64,000 bases of DNA, taken from assembly GCF_004799665.1 (NCBI RefSeq), contig NZ_CP031310.1, forward strand, positions 1,976,887-2,040,886, given 5' to 3'. A program made the translations under genes and the position numbers. The stretch comes from Halapricum salinum. GTDB taxonomy: Archaea > Halobacteriota > Halobacteria > Halobacteriales > Haloarculaceae. Each line of letters begins with the position of its first letter. Positions within the stretch are counted from its first letter, which is position 1. Positions 54,525 through 63,637 of the stretch are shown here, one piece after another. Below the pieces are notes generated by a model, which did not search any database, was not told the origin of the DNA, and saw only the letters and a program-made list of their open reading frames with translations.

Positions 54525-55208
54525 TCAGGAGTCGGCGTCTTCGACGCCGGTCGCGCCGATGTACTCCTCCAGCAGTGTCGGGAACTGGCCGCCGCGGACG
54601 TATCGCAGGCCGAAGCGATCGGCCCACGAGATGATCCCGCGGTCTTCGGTGACGACGCCGGCGTTCAGTTCCTTGGCCAGCACCAGCAGGTCGAAGTCCT
54701 CCCGGGAGTCGAGCACGCCCTGTCTGAGCGCCCGGCGATACTTGTCCCGCATGTCCGAGAGCACCTTGTCGGCCTCGGTCATGTATGCCGCCGAGTCGTC
54801 CTCGTCGGTGTCCAGATCCTCGGGGTCGAGTTGCTCGACTTTCCGGAGGGCTTGCTCGGAGACGCGCAGGCCGCGGTCGACCCGGTCGCTCATCTCGTCG
54901 ACGAACTCGTAGACCAGGTCGGCCGGCAACGTGACGCCGTAGCGGTCGGGGCTCTTGCGGACGACCCAGGTGTCGAGTTTCGAGATCGTGTCCGCCGAAA
55001 CGTCACGATCGCGGAGCATCGTCACGAGTTCGTCGTGGATCGACGGCGGCATGTGACAGGAGATGTTCAACTCCAGGCGCGCCGTCGCGATCAGCTCCAG
55101 CAGCCGCACGATTGCGTCTTCGAGGTCTTCGCCATCTGCGCGAATCTCCTCGGTGAGAAACAGCGACGTGTCGAGCACGAACTGCTGGCGCGGCGGTCTC
55201 TCGCGCAT
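54525..55208 (-). CDS. RNA ligase partner protein (PIN-like)
   Basis: This 227-residue protein matches the archaeal 'RNA ligase partner' family, whose genes sit beside RNA ligases. It starts [20 protein letters not shown], a PIN-type first acidic motif, and later has [20 protein letters not shown] and [13 protein letters not shown], with aspartates where PIN nucleases bind metal. So it may be an RNase or an RNA-binding relative. It is divergent from the ligase gene with 125 bp between start codons and no other gene between. Confidence 0.85.
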   Translation of the reverse strand: MRERPPRQQFVLDTSLFLTEEIRADGEDLEDAIVRLLELIATARLELNISCHMPPSIHDELVTMLRDRDVSADTISKLDTWVVRKSPDRYGVTLPADLVYEFVDEMSDRVDRGLRVSEQALRKVEQLDPEDLDTDEDDSAAYMTEADKVLSDMRDKYRRALRQGVLDSREDFDLLVLAKELNAGVVTEDRGIISWADRFGLRYVRGGQFPTLLEEYIGATGVEDADS

Positions 55209-55333
55209 GGCCGAGTATTGACGGCCGAGGGATATATGCCTACCACCCTGTTCGATCCGATTCTGAATCCTGGGGGCTGCGTGTCACCACCCGCGCCCCC
55301 TCTTTTTTCGTCGCAGCGCCCCTCAATTCAGGT

Positions 55334-56464
55334 ATGGACGACCAGGAGTGGTTCGACCGCCTGGAGACGGCCGCCGACGAACCCGGCGAGCTGTTCGAAC
55401 ACTTCGAGACGCGGTCGGCCCGCGGGCTGACCTTTCAGGTCCTGTCCGACGCGCGCCACGGGCTCGACCGCGGGACGGTACTCGTCGAGGAGACCGGCGA
55501 GGTCGTTCCCGGGTATCCCTCGATTCCCCGAATCCTCGTCCTCGATCCGGGCGTTCGATCGTTCTTTCCCGACGCCGAGCGGATCGCCGTCGAGGAGAAA
55601 CTCAACGGCTTCAACGTCCGCGTTGCCAGGGTCGACGGCGAGGCGCTGGCGTTCACCCGCGGCGGGTACGTCTGCCCGTACACGACCGCCCGCGCCCGCG
55701 ACCTGCTCTCCCCGGCAGCGTTCTTCGACGACAGCCCCGATCTGATCCTCTGTGCGGAACTGATCGGTCCCGAGACGCCCTACACCTCCCACGACTACCC
55801 TGACATCGAGTCCGACGCGATCCGGGTGTTCGACGTGCGTGAGCGCCACTCGGGCGACCCACTGCCCGTCGAGCGCCGTCGCGAACTCTGCCGGGAATAC
55901 GGCTTCGAACAGCCTCCGTTCTTCGGGTGGCACGACCCGGCCACGGCCGCCGCGGCCGTCGAAGATGTCCTCGCCGATCTCGACGCGGACGAGCGTGAGG
56001 GGATCGTGATGAAAGCACCCAGCGGAGCCCGGATGGTGAAGTACACGACGCGGGCTCAGCACCACAACGAACTCGCCTTTGCCTTCTCGCTACCCTACGA
56101 GCACGGGCGGGACTTCCTGTTCTCGCGACTCGTCCGGGAGGGATTCCAGGCGGCCGAGTTGGAGGACGACCCCGAGCGTCTGCGCCAGCGGGCCCGGGAG
56201 CTGGGCGAGTCGATCCTGTTGCCCATGGTCGAGACGATCGACGCGATCGCCGACGGCGAGACCGTCGGCGAGGACCACACTGTCCGGGGCGACCCCGAGC
56301 GGATCGACGCACTGCTCGACCACCTCCGGGAATTTTCCCTGACGCTGGAGATCCTCGAGGATCGCCGCGAGGACGGCGAGCGCGTCCTCACCTTTCGGAA
56401 GGTCTCGCCGTCGACGGTCGATCGGATCGACTACTACCTCGACGGCGGCGTCGTCGACGAGTGA
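55334..56464 (+). CDS. ATP-dependent RNA ligase (archaeal Rnl3/Pab1020 type)
   Basis: This 376-residue enzyme joins RNA ends through a covalent lysyl-AMP. Motif I is VEEKLNGFNVR with nucleophile Lys89; other nucleotidyltransferase motifs are FTRGGYVCP, ILCAELIGPE (motif III), EGIVMKAPSG (IV) and MVKYTTRA (V). A helical C-terminal domain follows, as in the Pyrococcus Pab1020 ligase, which circularises RNA. Together with the partner gene next door it forms the standard two-gene locus. The natural substrate in haloarchaea is unknown. Confidence 0.92.
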   Translation: MDDQEWFDRLETAADEPGELFEHFETRSARGLTFQVLSDARHGLDRGTVLVEETGEVVPGYPSIPRILVLDPGVRSFFPDAERIAVEEKLNGFNVRVARVDGEALAFTRGGYVCPYTTARARDLLSPAAFFDDSPDLILCAELIGPETPYTSHDYPDIESDAIRVFDVRERHSGDPLPVERRRELCREYGFEQPPFFGWHDPATAAAAVEDVLADLDADEREGIVMKAPSGARMVKYTTRAQHHNELAFAFSLPYEHGRDFLFSRLVREGFQAAELEDDPERLRQRARELGESILLPMVETIDAIADGETVGEDHTVRGDPERIDALLDHLREFSLTLEILEDRREDGERVLTFRKVSPSTVDRIDYYLDGGVVDE

Positions 56465-56494
56465 CCGCCCTCCGGTGCGCAAGGACACTCCGCT

Positions 56495-58222
56495 CTATCC
56501 GAGCGCGACAGGGACGAAGATCACCGCGAGCAACAGCACCACGAGGGAGGTCCCGACGCTGGCCGTGACCGCCCAGCCGACCGTTTCGGTCGACTCGACG
56601 CCCAGTCGGTCGGCCGTGTCGGTCGCGCCGAGGCGGAGGATTCGACCGCCGTCCAGCGGCCACAGCGGCAGGCAGTTGAACAGCGCGACCTGCACGTTCA
56701 GCCAGGTCAGCCAGTAGGCGACGTTCGCCAGCGTGAACGTCGCCCCGCCCAGCACTGCGAGCGGTCCCTCCAGCGTGAACGCGGCGGTCGTCGGGTCCAG
56801 AAAACCCGCGAAGTTGTACGGCGCGACCCCGACCAGCGCCGCCAGCGGAAGGGTCAGAAACGTCACCAGTCGCCCAAGGAGCGAGCGCTCGCCCGAGATT
56901 CCGCCGCCGCCGAGCACCGAGAGGTATCGATCCGCCGGGTAGGCCCCGACGCCGAAGTCCGTCACGAGGAGGCCGCTCGTCCCCGGATCGACCGCGATGC
57001 CGAGCAGGAGATCACCACCTGAGCCGCGCTGTGGCCGGACGTCGTAGCGCTGTCGAGCACCGCCGACGTAGGCCGTCACCTCCAGCGAGGCGTCCGCGCT
57101 GGCGTTTTCGAGCACTGCCTGTAGATCGTCCAGATCCAGGATCCGGCGTCCCTCGATGCTGGTGAGAACGACTTGCTCCTCGGCGGGTGCGCCTGCGGCA
57201 GCCAGCCCACCGTCGTCGAGCACCGTCCCCGAGAGGCCGATCGGCGACGTGACTGGCCCCGCGTCGGTCGAGAGTCGCGCGACGCTGTGGTTTCGCAGAG
57301 CTGCTCGGAATTCCCGCTCGGTCCGGACGGTGGTTCCGTTGACGGCCGTGATGATCGTCCCCCGAGAGCGGTCGAGCGGCCCGCTCGCGCGAACGACTGT
57401 CACGCGCCGCTCGATCGTAACGGAGGGTTCGTCGGCGCGTTCGACCTCGACCGTCGGGCCTGCGGTGTCGAGTGTGCGTTCGAGGTCGCTGTCGTTCGTG
57501 ATCGGCTGGCCGTCGATGCCGGTGATGACGTCGCCACGCTGGAGGTGGCCGTCGGCGGGTGCGTCGGCGAAGACGCCGCCGACAGCGACGCCAGCGACGG
57601 GTGTGATCGCGCCGAGCAGGACGACCAGCAGTCCGAAGGTGGCCGCGGTGACGACCAGATTCGAGGCCGGGCCGGCCGCGAACATCCGGATCCAGCTCGC
57701 GGGCTCGCCCTCCCGCTCTTCGTCGGGCTGGACGAACGCACCGATCGGGAGGACGGTCGCCAGCACCAAGCCGACGTCTCTGACGGCGATGTCCTCGACG
57801 CGACAGAGCACGCCGTGACACCCCTCGTGGACGACGAGTCCGACGAGCAACGCCAGCACGAGTTCGGGTGCGGCCGCCAATGGGAGAAACTCGTTCACCC
57901 CCGGGACGACCAGGATCGTGGTCGGCTGTCGGACCGGACTGCCTCCGGGATCGAGGATCGTGACGACCGCGGCAAGGACGACCCCGAGCGCCATCGCGGC
58001 TCCCAGCAGCGCGACGACGACGCTCGCGACAGTCCCGAAGATACGCCAGATCCGCCGCGGCCGTGCGAGAACGTCCAGCGCCGCTCGAAGGCGCGTCGAT
58101 CGGAGCGTCACGAACGGGCCCGATACCTCGATCCCGTCCGGCAGACGCCCGGTTCGGTCGAGTGCGACGGCGACGACGGTGAACGCGACGACACTGCCCA
58201 GGACCCACCACAGCAGTTCCAT
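56495..58222 (-). CDS. Site-2 protease-like M50 peptidase with PDZ domains
   Basis: This 575-residue membrane protease has zinc-binding HEGCH at residues 132-136 within VGLVVHEGCHGVLC and the second motif NCLPLWPLDGGRIL near residue 525 with the metal-binding aspartate. Between them are two PDZ-like regions (GDVITGIDGQPITNDSDLER and GTIITAVNGTTVRTEREFRA) and further extracytoplasmic sequence. It cuts substrates inside the membrane, usually transcription or stress factors. The substrate is unknown. It converges on the RNA ligase gene with 30 bp between. Confidence 0.88.
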   Translation of the reverse strand: MELLWWVLGSVVAFTVVAVALDRTGRLPDGIEVSGPFVTLRSTRLRAALDVLARPRRIWRIFGTVASVVVALLGAAMALGVVLAAVVTILDPGGSPVRQPTTILVVPGVNEFLPLAAAPELVLALLVGLVVHEGCHGVLCRVEDIAVRDVGLVLATVLPIGAFVQPDEEREGEPASWIRMFAAGPASNLVVTAATFGLLVVLLGAITPVAGVAVGGVFADAPADGHLQRGDVITGIDGQPITNDSDLERTLDTAGPTVEVERADEPSVTIERRVTVVRASGPLDRSRGTIITAVNGTTVRTEREFRAALRNHSVARLSTDAGPVTSPIGLSGTVLDDGGLAAAGAPAEEQVVLTSIEGRRILDLDDLQAVLENASADASLEVTAYVGGARQRYDVRPQRGSGGDLLLGIAVDPGTSGLLVTDFGVGAYPADRYLSVLGGGGISGERSLLGRLVTFLTLPLAALVGVAPYNFAGFLDPTTAAFTLEGPLAVLGGATFTLANVAYWLTWLNVQVALFNCLPLWPLDGGRILRLGATDTADRLGVESTETVGWAVTASVGTSLVVLLLAVIFVPVALG

Positions 58223-58378
58223 CGAGCGTGTGCTCTCGGTCCCGGGGCAAAAATCCGCGGTGTTCGAGGTCAGCTAGAATATCGTTCCACATCACTCTGG
58301 ATCGATATATAGCGATACAGCGATTCAGGCTCTCGAACCCGGAGAAAGTTTATCATCGATGGCCCGCTACGCTCGCCC

Positions 58379-59986
58379 ATGAGCCGGGACCGAGCCGTCC
58401 TCGAACGCGCGATCGAACGCGGCGAACGCGAGGGCGGCAGCGTCGAGTTCAAAGAGCGGCTCAGCAAAGACCTGCACGCCGCTGACGGTCGCTTCGAGAG
58501 CCTCGCAGCGCAACTGCGCCACCGCGTGCTCTCGGGTGACGGCGAGGCCACCTACGTCGTCGGCGTCACCGACGACGGCGGCATCGCCGGGATCGATCCC
58601 GACACCTTCTCCGAGTCGATGGACGTCCTCTCGCTGTTGGCCGAAGAGGCCGGCGCACACATCGAAGACGTCCAGACCTGGAGCGCCGACGAACGGGGCG
58701 GCATCGTCGGCGTCGCCGAGATACGAGAGGGAACAGTGTTGACTGACGACGAGCACATCGTCGTCGGGACAGCGGGCCACGTCGACCACGGCAAGTCCAC
58801 GCTCGTGGGCTCGCTCGTCACGGGCCAGGCCGACGACGGCCAGGGCGGCACTCGCTCGTACCTGGACGTCCAGCCCCACGAGGTCGAGCGCGGCCTCTCG
58901 GCGGACCTCTCGTACGGCGTCTACGGCTTCGACGACGACGGTCCGGTTCGGATGGACAACCCCGACCGCAAGACCGACCGCGCTCGTGTCGTCGAGGAGT
59001 CGGATCGACTCGTGAGTTTCGTCGACACCGTCGGCCACGAGCCGTGGCTGCGCACCACGATCCGGGGTATCGTCGGCCAGAAACTCGACTACGGCCTCTT
59101 GACTGTGGCCGCCGACGACGGCCCGACCAAGACGACACGCGAGCACCTGGGTATCCTGCTGGCGACCGACCTGCCGACGATGGTCGCGATCACGAAGACC
59201 GACCTGGTCGACGATGATCGACTCGCCGAGGTCGAACGCGAGGTAGAGCGACTCCTGCGCGATGCGGAGAAGACACCCCTCCCCGTGGAACGCCACGGCG
59301 TGGACGCCGCCGTCGAGGAGATCTCCGAGACTGTGGTCCCGATCCTCCGAACGTCGGCGGTCGAGGAGGTCGGGCTCGACCAGCTGGACGAACTGTTCGA
59401 GCGTCTGCCGAAGACCGAGACGGCCGCCGACGGGCAGTTCAAGATGTACGTCGACCGCTCCTACAAGGTGACCGGCGTCGGCGCGGTCGCCTCGGGGACG
59501 ATCAAGTCCGGACGCGTCGAAGCCGGCGACGAACTCTTGCTCGGGCCGATGGCCGACGGCAACTTCCGGGAGGTCGAGGTCCGCTCGATCGAGATGCATT
59601 ACCACCGCGTCGACGAGGCCCAGGCCGGCCGGATCGTCGGCATCGCGCTGAAAGGGGTCCGCGAAGCCGACGTCGAGCGCGGGATGGTCCTGCTCCCCCG
59701 GAAGGCCGACCCCGACCCTGTCCGGGAGTTCGAGGCCGAGGTGATGGTTCTCAATCACCCCACCCGGATCGGCGACGGCTACGAGCCCGTGGTCCACCTC
59801 GAAACCGTCAGCGAGGCCGCCGCCTTCTACCCCGAAGGTGGTCGACTCCTCCCCGGTGACAAGGGGACGGCGAGAGTGCGATTCAAGTTTCGGCCCTACT
59901 CAATCGAGGAGGGCCAGCGGTTCGTCTTCCGCGAGGGCCGGAGCAAGGGCGTCGGGACTGTGACAGATATCACGGGCGTGGAGTAA
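58379..59986 (+). CDS. GTPBP1-like translational GTPase
   Basis: This 535-residue protein has an N-terminal domain of about 120 residues (RGEREGGSVEFKERLSKDLH) before the G domain. G1 is GTAGHVDHGKST (about residues 130-141), G3 is VDTVGHEPWL, G4 is AITKTDLVD. EF-Tu-like beta-barrel domains II and III follow (FKMYVDRSYKVTGVGAVASG; KGTARVRFKFRPYS). These match the archaeal/eukaryotic GTPBP1/GTPBP2 family, linked to ribosome rescue and mRNA quality control. It is divergent from the site-2 protease gene. Confidence 0.92.
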   Translation: MSRDRAVLERAIERGEREGGSVEFKERLSKDLHAADGRFESLAAQLRHRVLSGDGEATYVVGVTDDGGIAGIDPDTFSESMDVLSLLAEEAGAHIEDVQTWSADERGGIVGVAEIREGTVLTDDEHIVVGTAGHVDHGKSTLVGSLVTGQADDGQGGTRSYLDVQPHEVERGLSADLSYGVYGFDDDGPVRMDNPDRKTDRARVVEESDRLVSFVDTVGHEPWLRTTIRGIVGQKLDYGLLTVAADDGPTKTTREHLGILLATDLPTMVAITKTDLVDDDRLAEVEREVERLLRDAEKTPLPVERHGVDAAVEEISETVVPILRTSAVEEVGLDQLDELFERLPKTETAADGQFKMYVDRSYKVTGVGAVASGTIKSGRVEAGDELLLGPMADGNFREVEVRSIEMHYHRVDEAQAGRIVGIALKGVREADVERGMVLLPRKADPDPVREFEAEVMVLNHPTRIGDGYEPVVHLETVSEAAAFYPEGGRLLPGDKGTARVRFKFRPYSIEEGQRFVFREGRSKGVGTVTDITGVE

Positions 59987-60001
59987 GTCAACCGTTGTCT
60001 C

Positions 60002-60661
60002 TTACTGACGGAATATCGTCGAGATGAGCGTCGACTCGGCCTTCCGGAGGTGCTCGGCGGCGGTACTGGGTGCACAATCGATGGCCTCGGCGACGTCCTC
60101 GTGACTGGCGTGGCGTGGAATCTCGTAGTATCCGATCTCGACTGCGGTCGTGACGGCTTCACGCTGACGCGTCGAGAGCGCGGCCGCGCCAGTCTGTGCC
60201 GTCGCCTGGAGGCCACCGACTGCCTCGATCGTCACGTCGACCACGTCGGGGACAGCCTCGACAGCCGCCTGAATCTCCGCGTCCGGGCCGAACAACGAGA
60301 ACGTTACCGTCCCGTCCTCGTGATAGCGAATCGGCGGGACGACGATCAGCCCGCCCTCGGTGATGGGTCCGAACAGTTCACCGAGTGCGTCTGTCGTCGC
60401 GTCCCGAACGTACACGTAGAAGGCGTCTTCACCGACCGGCAGCAACTCGTAGCCGATCACCTGCGGGATGTCTTCGACGGCGACTTCCAAAGCCTCGGCG
60501 TCACCGATAGCGTAATGGAGCATCCCCAGCGCGTCTCCGGTAAAGTTCCACTGGAGTGCGTCGGATCGCTCGACGAAGTCTGCGTTGGTCCAGAGGTCGT
60601 ACATCGGGTGGATGTCTCCCTCCCGACCATCCGCGGTGATCCGGGCTCGGACGTGCTTCAT
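60002..60661 (-). CDS. Bacterio-opsin-activator-type HTH regulator
   Basis: This 219-residue regulator has a C-terminal HTH_10 domain, as in Bat and many haloarchaeal regulators: LSTRQREAVTTAVEIGYYEI followed by HASHEDVAEAIDCAPSTAAE and HLRKAESTLISTIF. The first 155 residues form a sensory or ligand domain of the haloarchaeal type (LWTNADFVERSDALQWNFTG). ATG 60661 is the best start because the frame upstream overlaps the divergent SDR promoter region. It may control that gene; the starts are 85 bp apart. Confidence 0.87.
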   Translation of the reverse strand: MKHVRARITADGREGDIHPMYDLWTNADFVERSDALQWNFTGDALGMLHYAIGDAEALEVAVEDIPQVIGYELLPVGEDAFYVYVRDATTDALGELFGPITEGGLIVVPPIRYHEDGTVTFSLFGPDAEIQAAVEAVPDVVDVTIEAVGGLQATAQTGAAALSTRQREAVTTAVEIGYYEIPRHASHEDVAEAIDCAPSTAAEHLRKAESTLISTIFRQ

Positions 60662-60746
60662 GATCGGAGCCACCGGAGGAATCGGCTTAAACCCCCCGCG
60701 CGAATCCGGCAGCAAGTGTTCGATCGTCGCGGTCGAACGAGTCTGT

Positions 60747-61769
60747 ATGAAGGTCTTCATCGCTGGCGCAACAGGCGTTCTCGGACACCGACTCGTCGAC
60801 TCGCTCGCCGACCGCGGTCATGAGGTTCACGGCCTTGCACGTGACGCGGAGGGCGAACAGATCGTCGAAAGATACGGTGGGATCGCGAGACGGGGCGACG
60901 TCCTCGAACCCGGGTCGCTCGATCGGGTGATCGACGACGATGTCGACGTGCTGATCCACGCTGCGACGGCGATACCGGACTCGACCAAACCCAGCGACGA
61001 GGAGTGGGTGCGAAACGATCGCGTCCGTCTGGACGGGATGACAAATCTGCTTGCTGCCGCGCCCGAGACGCTCCAGCAAGTCCTGTTCCCGAGCGTCGTG
61101 TGGGTGGTCCGGCAGCCCGACGGCTCGGAATTCGACGAGACAGCCGCGTACAATCCAGACCGAGCGACCGAATCAGCTGCCGAAGTCGAGGATCTGCTTC
61201 GCGAGCGCGCCACGCAGGCAACGTTCGATGCTGCGATCCTCCGGTGTGGATTCTTCTATGCGTCCGATGCCCGGGACACTCGCGAGTGGGGCAAAGACTT
61301 ACTCGACGGCGACCTGCCGATCGTCGGCGGCGGACTTCTCGGTCGCCAGGACGGGACGATGTCGTTCGTTCATATCGACGACGCGGCCACAGCGTTCGTC
61401 GCGGCCGTCGAGCAGGGCGCGAGTGGGGTCTACCACGTCGTCGACGACCGGCCAGTGGCGCCGGCAGCGTTCTTCGAGACCTTCGCCGATCTGCTCGATG
61501 CACCTGAACCGGGACGTGTCCCGGGCTGGCTCGCCCGGTTTTTCGTCGGGAAGATCGCCGCCGACCTGCTCACGAGCGAGTGGCGAACGACCAACGAGAA
61601 GGCGCGCCAGGAACTCGACTGGGAACCCACCCACCCTACTGTCGCGGAGGGATTACAGCAGATCGTCGAGACGTGGCAGTCGGAGGGACAGCTCGTCGAG
61701 ACAGATACCGGCATCGAGTGGTCGGGCGATGACGTCAGGCAGGCCGACACTCCGGGGTCGACGGCCTGA
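60747..61769 (+). CDS. Extended SDR/NAD-dependent epimerase family protein
   Basis: This 340-residue Rossmann protein has the NAD(P) motif FIAGATGVLGHRLVDSLADR at the start and an HAATAIPD strand typical of extended SDRs. The usual YxxxK catalytic pair is not visible: SVVWVVRQPDGSEFDETAAY lies where it is expected and ESAAEVEDLL follows. So it may be an atypical SDR that binds NAD(P) without classic catalysis. Haloarchaeal relatives are annotated only as epimerase-like. It is divergent from the HTH regulator and ends 3 bp before the convergent GNAT gene. Confidence 0.82.
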   Translation: MKVFIAGATGVLGHRLVDSLADRGHEVHGLARDAEGEQIVERYGGIARRGDVLEPGSLDRVIDDDVDVLIHAATAIPDSTKPSDEEWVRNDRVRLDGMTNLLAAAPETLQQVLFPSVVWVVRQPDGSEFDETAAYNPDRATESAAEVEDLLRERATQATFDAAILRCGFFYASDARDTREWGKDLLDGDLPIVGGGLLGRQDGTMSFVHIDDAATAFVAAVEQGASGVYHVVDDRPVAPAAFFETFADLLDAPEPGRVPGWLARFFVGKIAADLLTSEWRTTNEKARQELDWEPTHPTVAEGLQQIVETWQSEGQLVETDTGIEWSGDDVRQADTPGSTA

Positions 61770-61772
61770 CTC

Positions 61773-62678
61773 TCAGACTGTCAGATCCGCTTCGAGCACG
61801 AAGATCGGTTCGTCGCTGGCGTCGGCTCGCGCGGCGGCCACGTCCGAGACGTGCCGGCAGGTCTCGGGGACGAGCACCCGGGTTCGATCGACACCCAGGT
61901 CGGCGGCGTCGGCGGCGACGGCGTCGAACAGCGCCCGTGCGCTCTCCAGATCGTCCCAGACGCTGAATCCGTAGACGGCGATGGACTCGACGCCGTCGTC
62001 GGTCTCGCGTTCGCGAACGCGGACCCGAGCAGTCGACGCGCGCGTGCCCGCCCCGTCCTGCACTGCGAGCACACGCTGGCTGTCGGCGAGGTCGCCCAGT
62101 CGCTGGCGGGTCACCTCCGAGAGCGACCACGACTCCCCGGGATCGATCCCCAGCCCCGAGAGCCGCCGGCAGGCCCGACTGCGCTGCCAGCAGGCCCAGG
62201 CCGCGTCTGGATTCTCGACCACGTCGAGGGCCGGATCCGCATTCGGATCGGGCGCGGGCTGGGCCCAGCGGGCTTCCGCGGCCGGCTCGAATCCCGCCGC
62301 CCGGGACTGGCCGAGGCCGGCGTCGTTCCAGGAGAAGACCATATTTCTGGCGAGTGACGCGCCCCGCTCGCGACACCACGCGAAGAGGTGCTCGACCATC
62401 GCGAGGCCGTAGCCTTCTCCGCGGTAGTCGGGGTTGACCCGCATGCCCTGGAGCCAGGCCTCGTGTTCGGAGAGGACGACCGCCTGGCAGATGCCGCCGA
62501 TGTCCTCATCGCAGTCCACGACGACGGTACGCTGGTCGGGACCGTCAGTTTCGATCCACTCGGGGAAGACGTCAGGGATGTAGTCGCCCACGTCGCGGTC
62601 GGCCCAGGTGTCGCTCGTGAAGGCCGCGACTGCGTCGTGGTCCTCGAGTCTGGCCTGGCGGATGTCGGCCTCGGTCAT
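61773..62678 (-). CDS. GNAT family N-acetyltransferase
   Basis: This 301-residue protein has a GNAT domain in the first half: RQARLEDHDAVAAF, AVVLSEHEAWLQGMRVNPDY with the acetyl-CoA binding RGEGYGLAMVEHLFAW, and ARNMVFSWNDAGLGQSRAAGF. The second half (ARVRVRERETDDGVESIAVY) is a further alpha/beta domain that may be a degenerate second GNAT unit. The acceptor is unknown. ATG 62678 gives the family start TEADIRQARLED; the frame is open well beyond it. Confidence 0.85.
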   Translation of the reverse strand: MTEADIRQARLEDHDAVAAFTSDTWADRDVGDYIPDVFPEWIETDGPDQRTVVVDCDEDIGGICQAVVLSEHEAWLQGMRVNPDYRGEGYGLAMVEHLFAWCRERGASLARNMVFSWNDAGLGQSRAAGFEPAAEARWAQPAPDPNADPALDVVENPDAAWACWQRSRACRRLSGLGIDPGESWSLSEVTRQRLGDLADSQRVLAVQDGAGTRASTARVRVRERETDDGVESIAVYGFSVWDDLESARALFDAVAADAADLGVDRTRVLVPETCRHVSDVAAARADASDEPIFVLEADLTV

Positions 62679-62772
62679 ACCTCGGGTGTCGCCCGCCGGC
62701 GACAAAAGACGAACGGCGGCTGCGATCGGCCGAACCGGGACACCTTTGATCAGTCCTCGAGAACGGCCAGCC

Positions 62773-63243
62773 ATGCCGAGCAGCCGTGCCTTCGCCGCCT
62801 CGACGACGGCGATCGGACTGATCGCGCTCGCACACGCCGTCCTCACGTGGCCCCTGGAAGCGACCCTCGCGTTCTTCGCGGGCGGCGCAGCGATCGCCTT
62901 CGTCGCCGAGGCAGCCGTCATCAATCTCGATTGGCTCGACCATCACGTCGGGCCCAAAGTGCTGGGCGTCCCGATATATGTCCTCTTCGGGTGGACCGGT
63001 GTCGTCTATCTCTCGTTTCGGGTGGCGTTGCTGGCCGTCGACGGCGTGCCCGCTGTCGCGCTCGGGGCGGCGATTGCGACGACGTACGATATACTCACCG
63101 ACCACCGAGGGGTCGCCGACGGCCACTGGACGTATACCGACGACCTGCCGGGGCCGCGTCTCCGGGAGGTTCCGTGGTGGAACTTCGCCGGCTGGGTCGT
63201 GATCAGCGCTGCCACTGCGGCGTTCACGTTGCCGTTCCTGTGA
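62773..63243 (+). CDS. Short DUF422/CruF-like membrane protein
   Basis: This 156-residue protein has four to five membrane helices. It resembles the DUF422 carotenoid-biosynthesis family (CruF, bisanhydrobacterioruberin hydratase): AEAAVINLDWLDHHVGPKVL, TTYDILTDHRGVADGHWTYT and the REVPWWNFAGWVVISAATA hallmark. Typical CruF has about 270-290 residues, so this is about half length and lacks the N-terminal helices. It may be a distinct small member. It is divergent from the GNAT gene with 94 bp between starts. Confidence 0.65.
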   Translation: MPSSRAFAASTTAIGLIALAHAVLTWPLEATLAFFAGGAAIAFVAEAAVINLDWLDHHVGPKVLGVPIYVLFGWTGVVYLSFRVALLAVDGVPAVALGAAIATTYDILTDHRGVADGHWTYTDDLPGPRLREVPWWNFAGWVVISAATAAFTLPFL

Positions 63244-63271
63244 GTCTCCGCCCGTCGCGGGTCCGTTCTCT

Positions 63272-63637
63272 CTATCCGCCGACGGCGTCCCCGATCAGAT
63301 CGATTGCCTGCTTGACTGCCGCGCCGCTCTCGACGCGCAACACGACGGCGTCGTCCTCGCGACGGGCGGGGATCCCCTTGCTGGCAGACGACTCGGCCAC
63401 GGCGCGGGCTCCGACGGTGAGTGTCACGCGAGCGTACTCCGGAAAGAGCGAGACGACGCCGATCTGTCTCCGAGCGCTGGCGATGGAATAGGCGGGCGTG
63501 CCGTCCTCGCTCGGGGTCGCGTCGCGGTCGGCGTCGACGACTGATAGCTCCGCCAGGGGACCGCTCTCGCGACCCGACAGCTCCGAGGCGAGCAACTGTC
63601 CGATCCGCTTGCCGTCGGTGATGCAGTCTTCGACCAT
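63272..63637 (-). CDS. Small conserved haloarchaeal protein
   Basis: This 121-residue protein has no known motif that I recognise. It begins with a helix-rich part (ITDGKRIGQLLASELSGRES) and ends with beta-rich sequence (YSIASARRQIGVVSLFPEYA; ARVTLTVGARAVAESSASKG; DDAVVLRVESGAAVKQAIDL). The pattern fits a compact alpha/beta fold. Its ATG overlaps the stop of the upstream partial gene (TGATG), so both are translated from one mRNA. Confidence 0.65.
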   Translation of the reverse strand: MVEDCITDGKRIGQLLASELSGRESGPLAELSVVDADRDATPSEDGTPAYSIASARRQIGVVSLFPEYARVTLTVGARAVAESSASKGIPARREDDAVVLRVESGAAVKQAIDLIGDAVGG

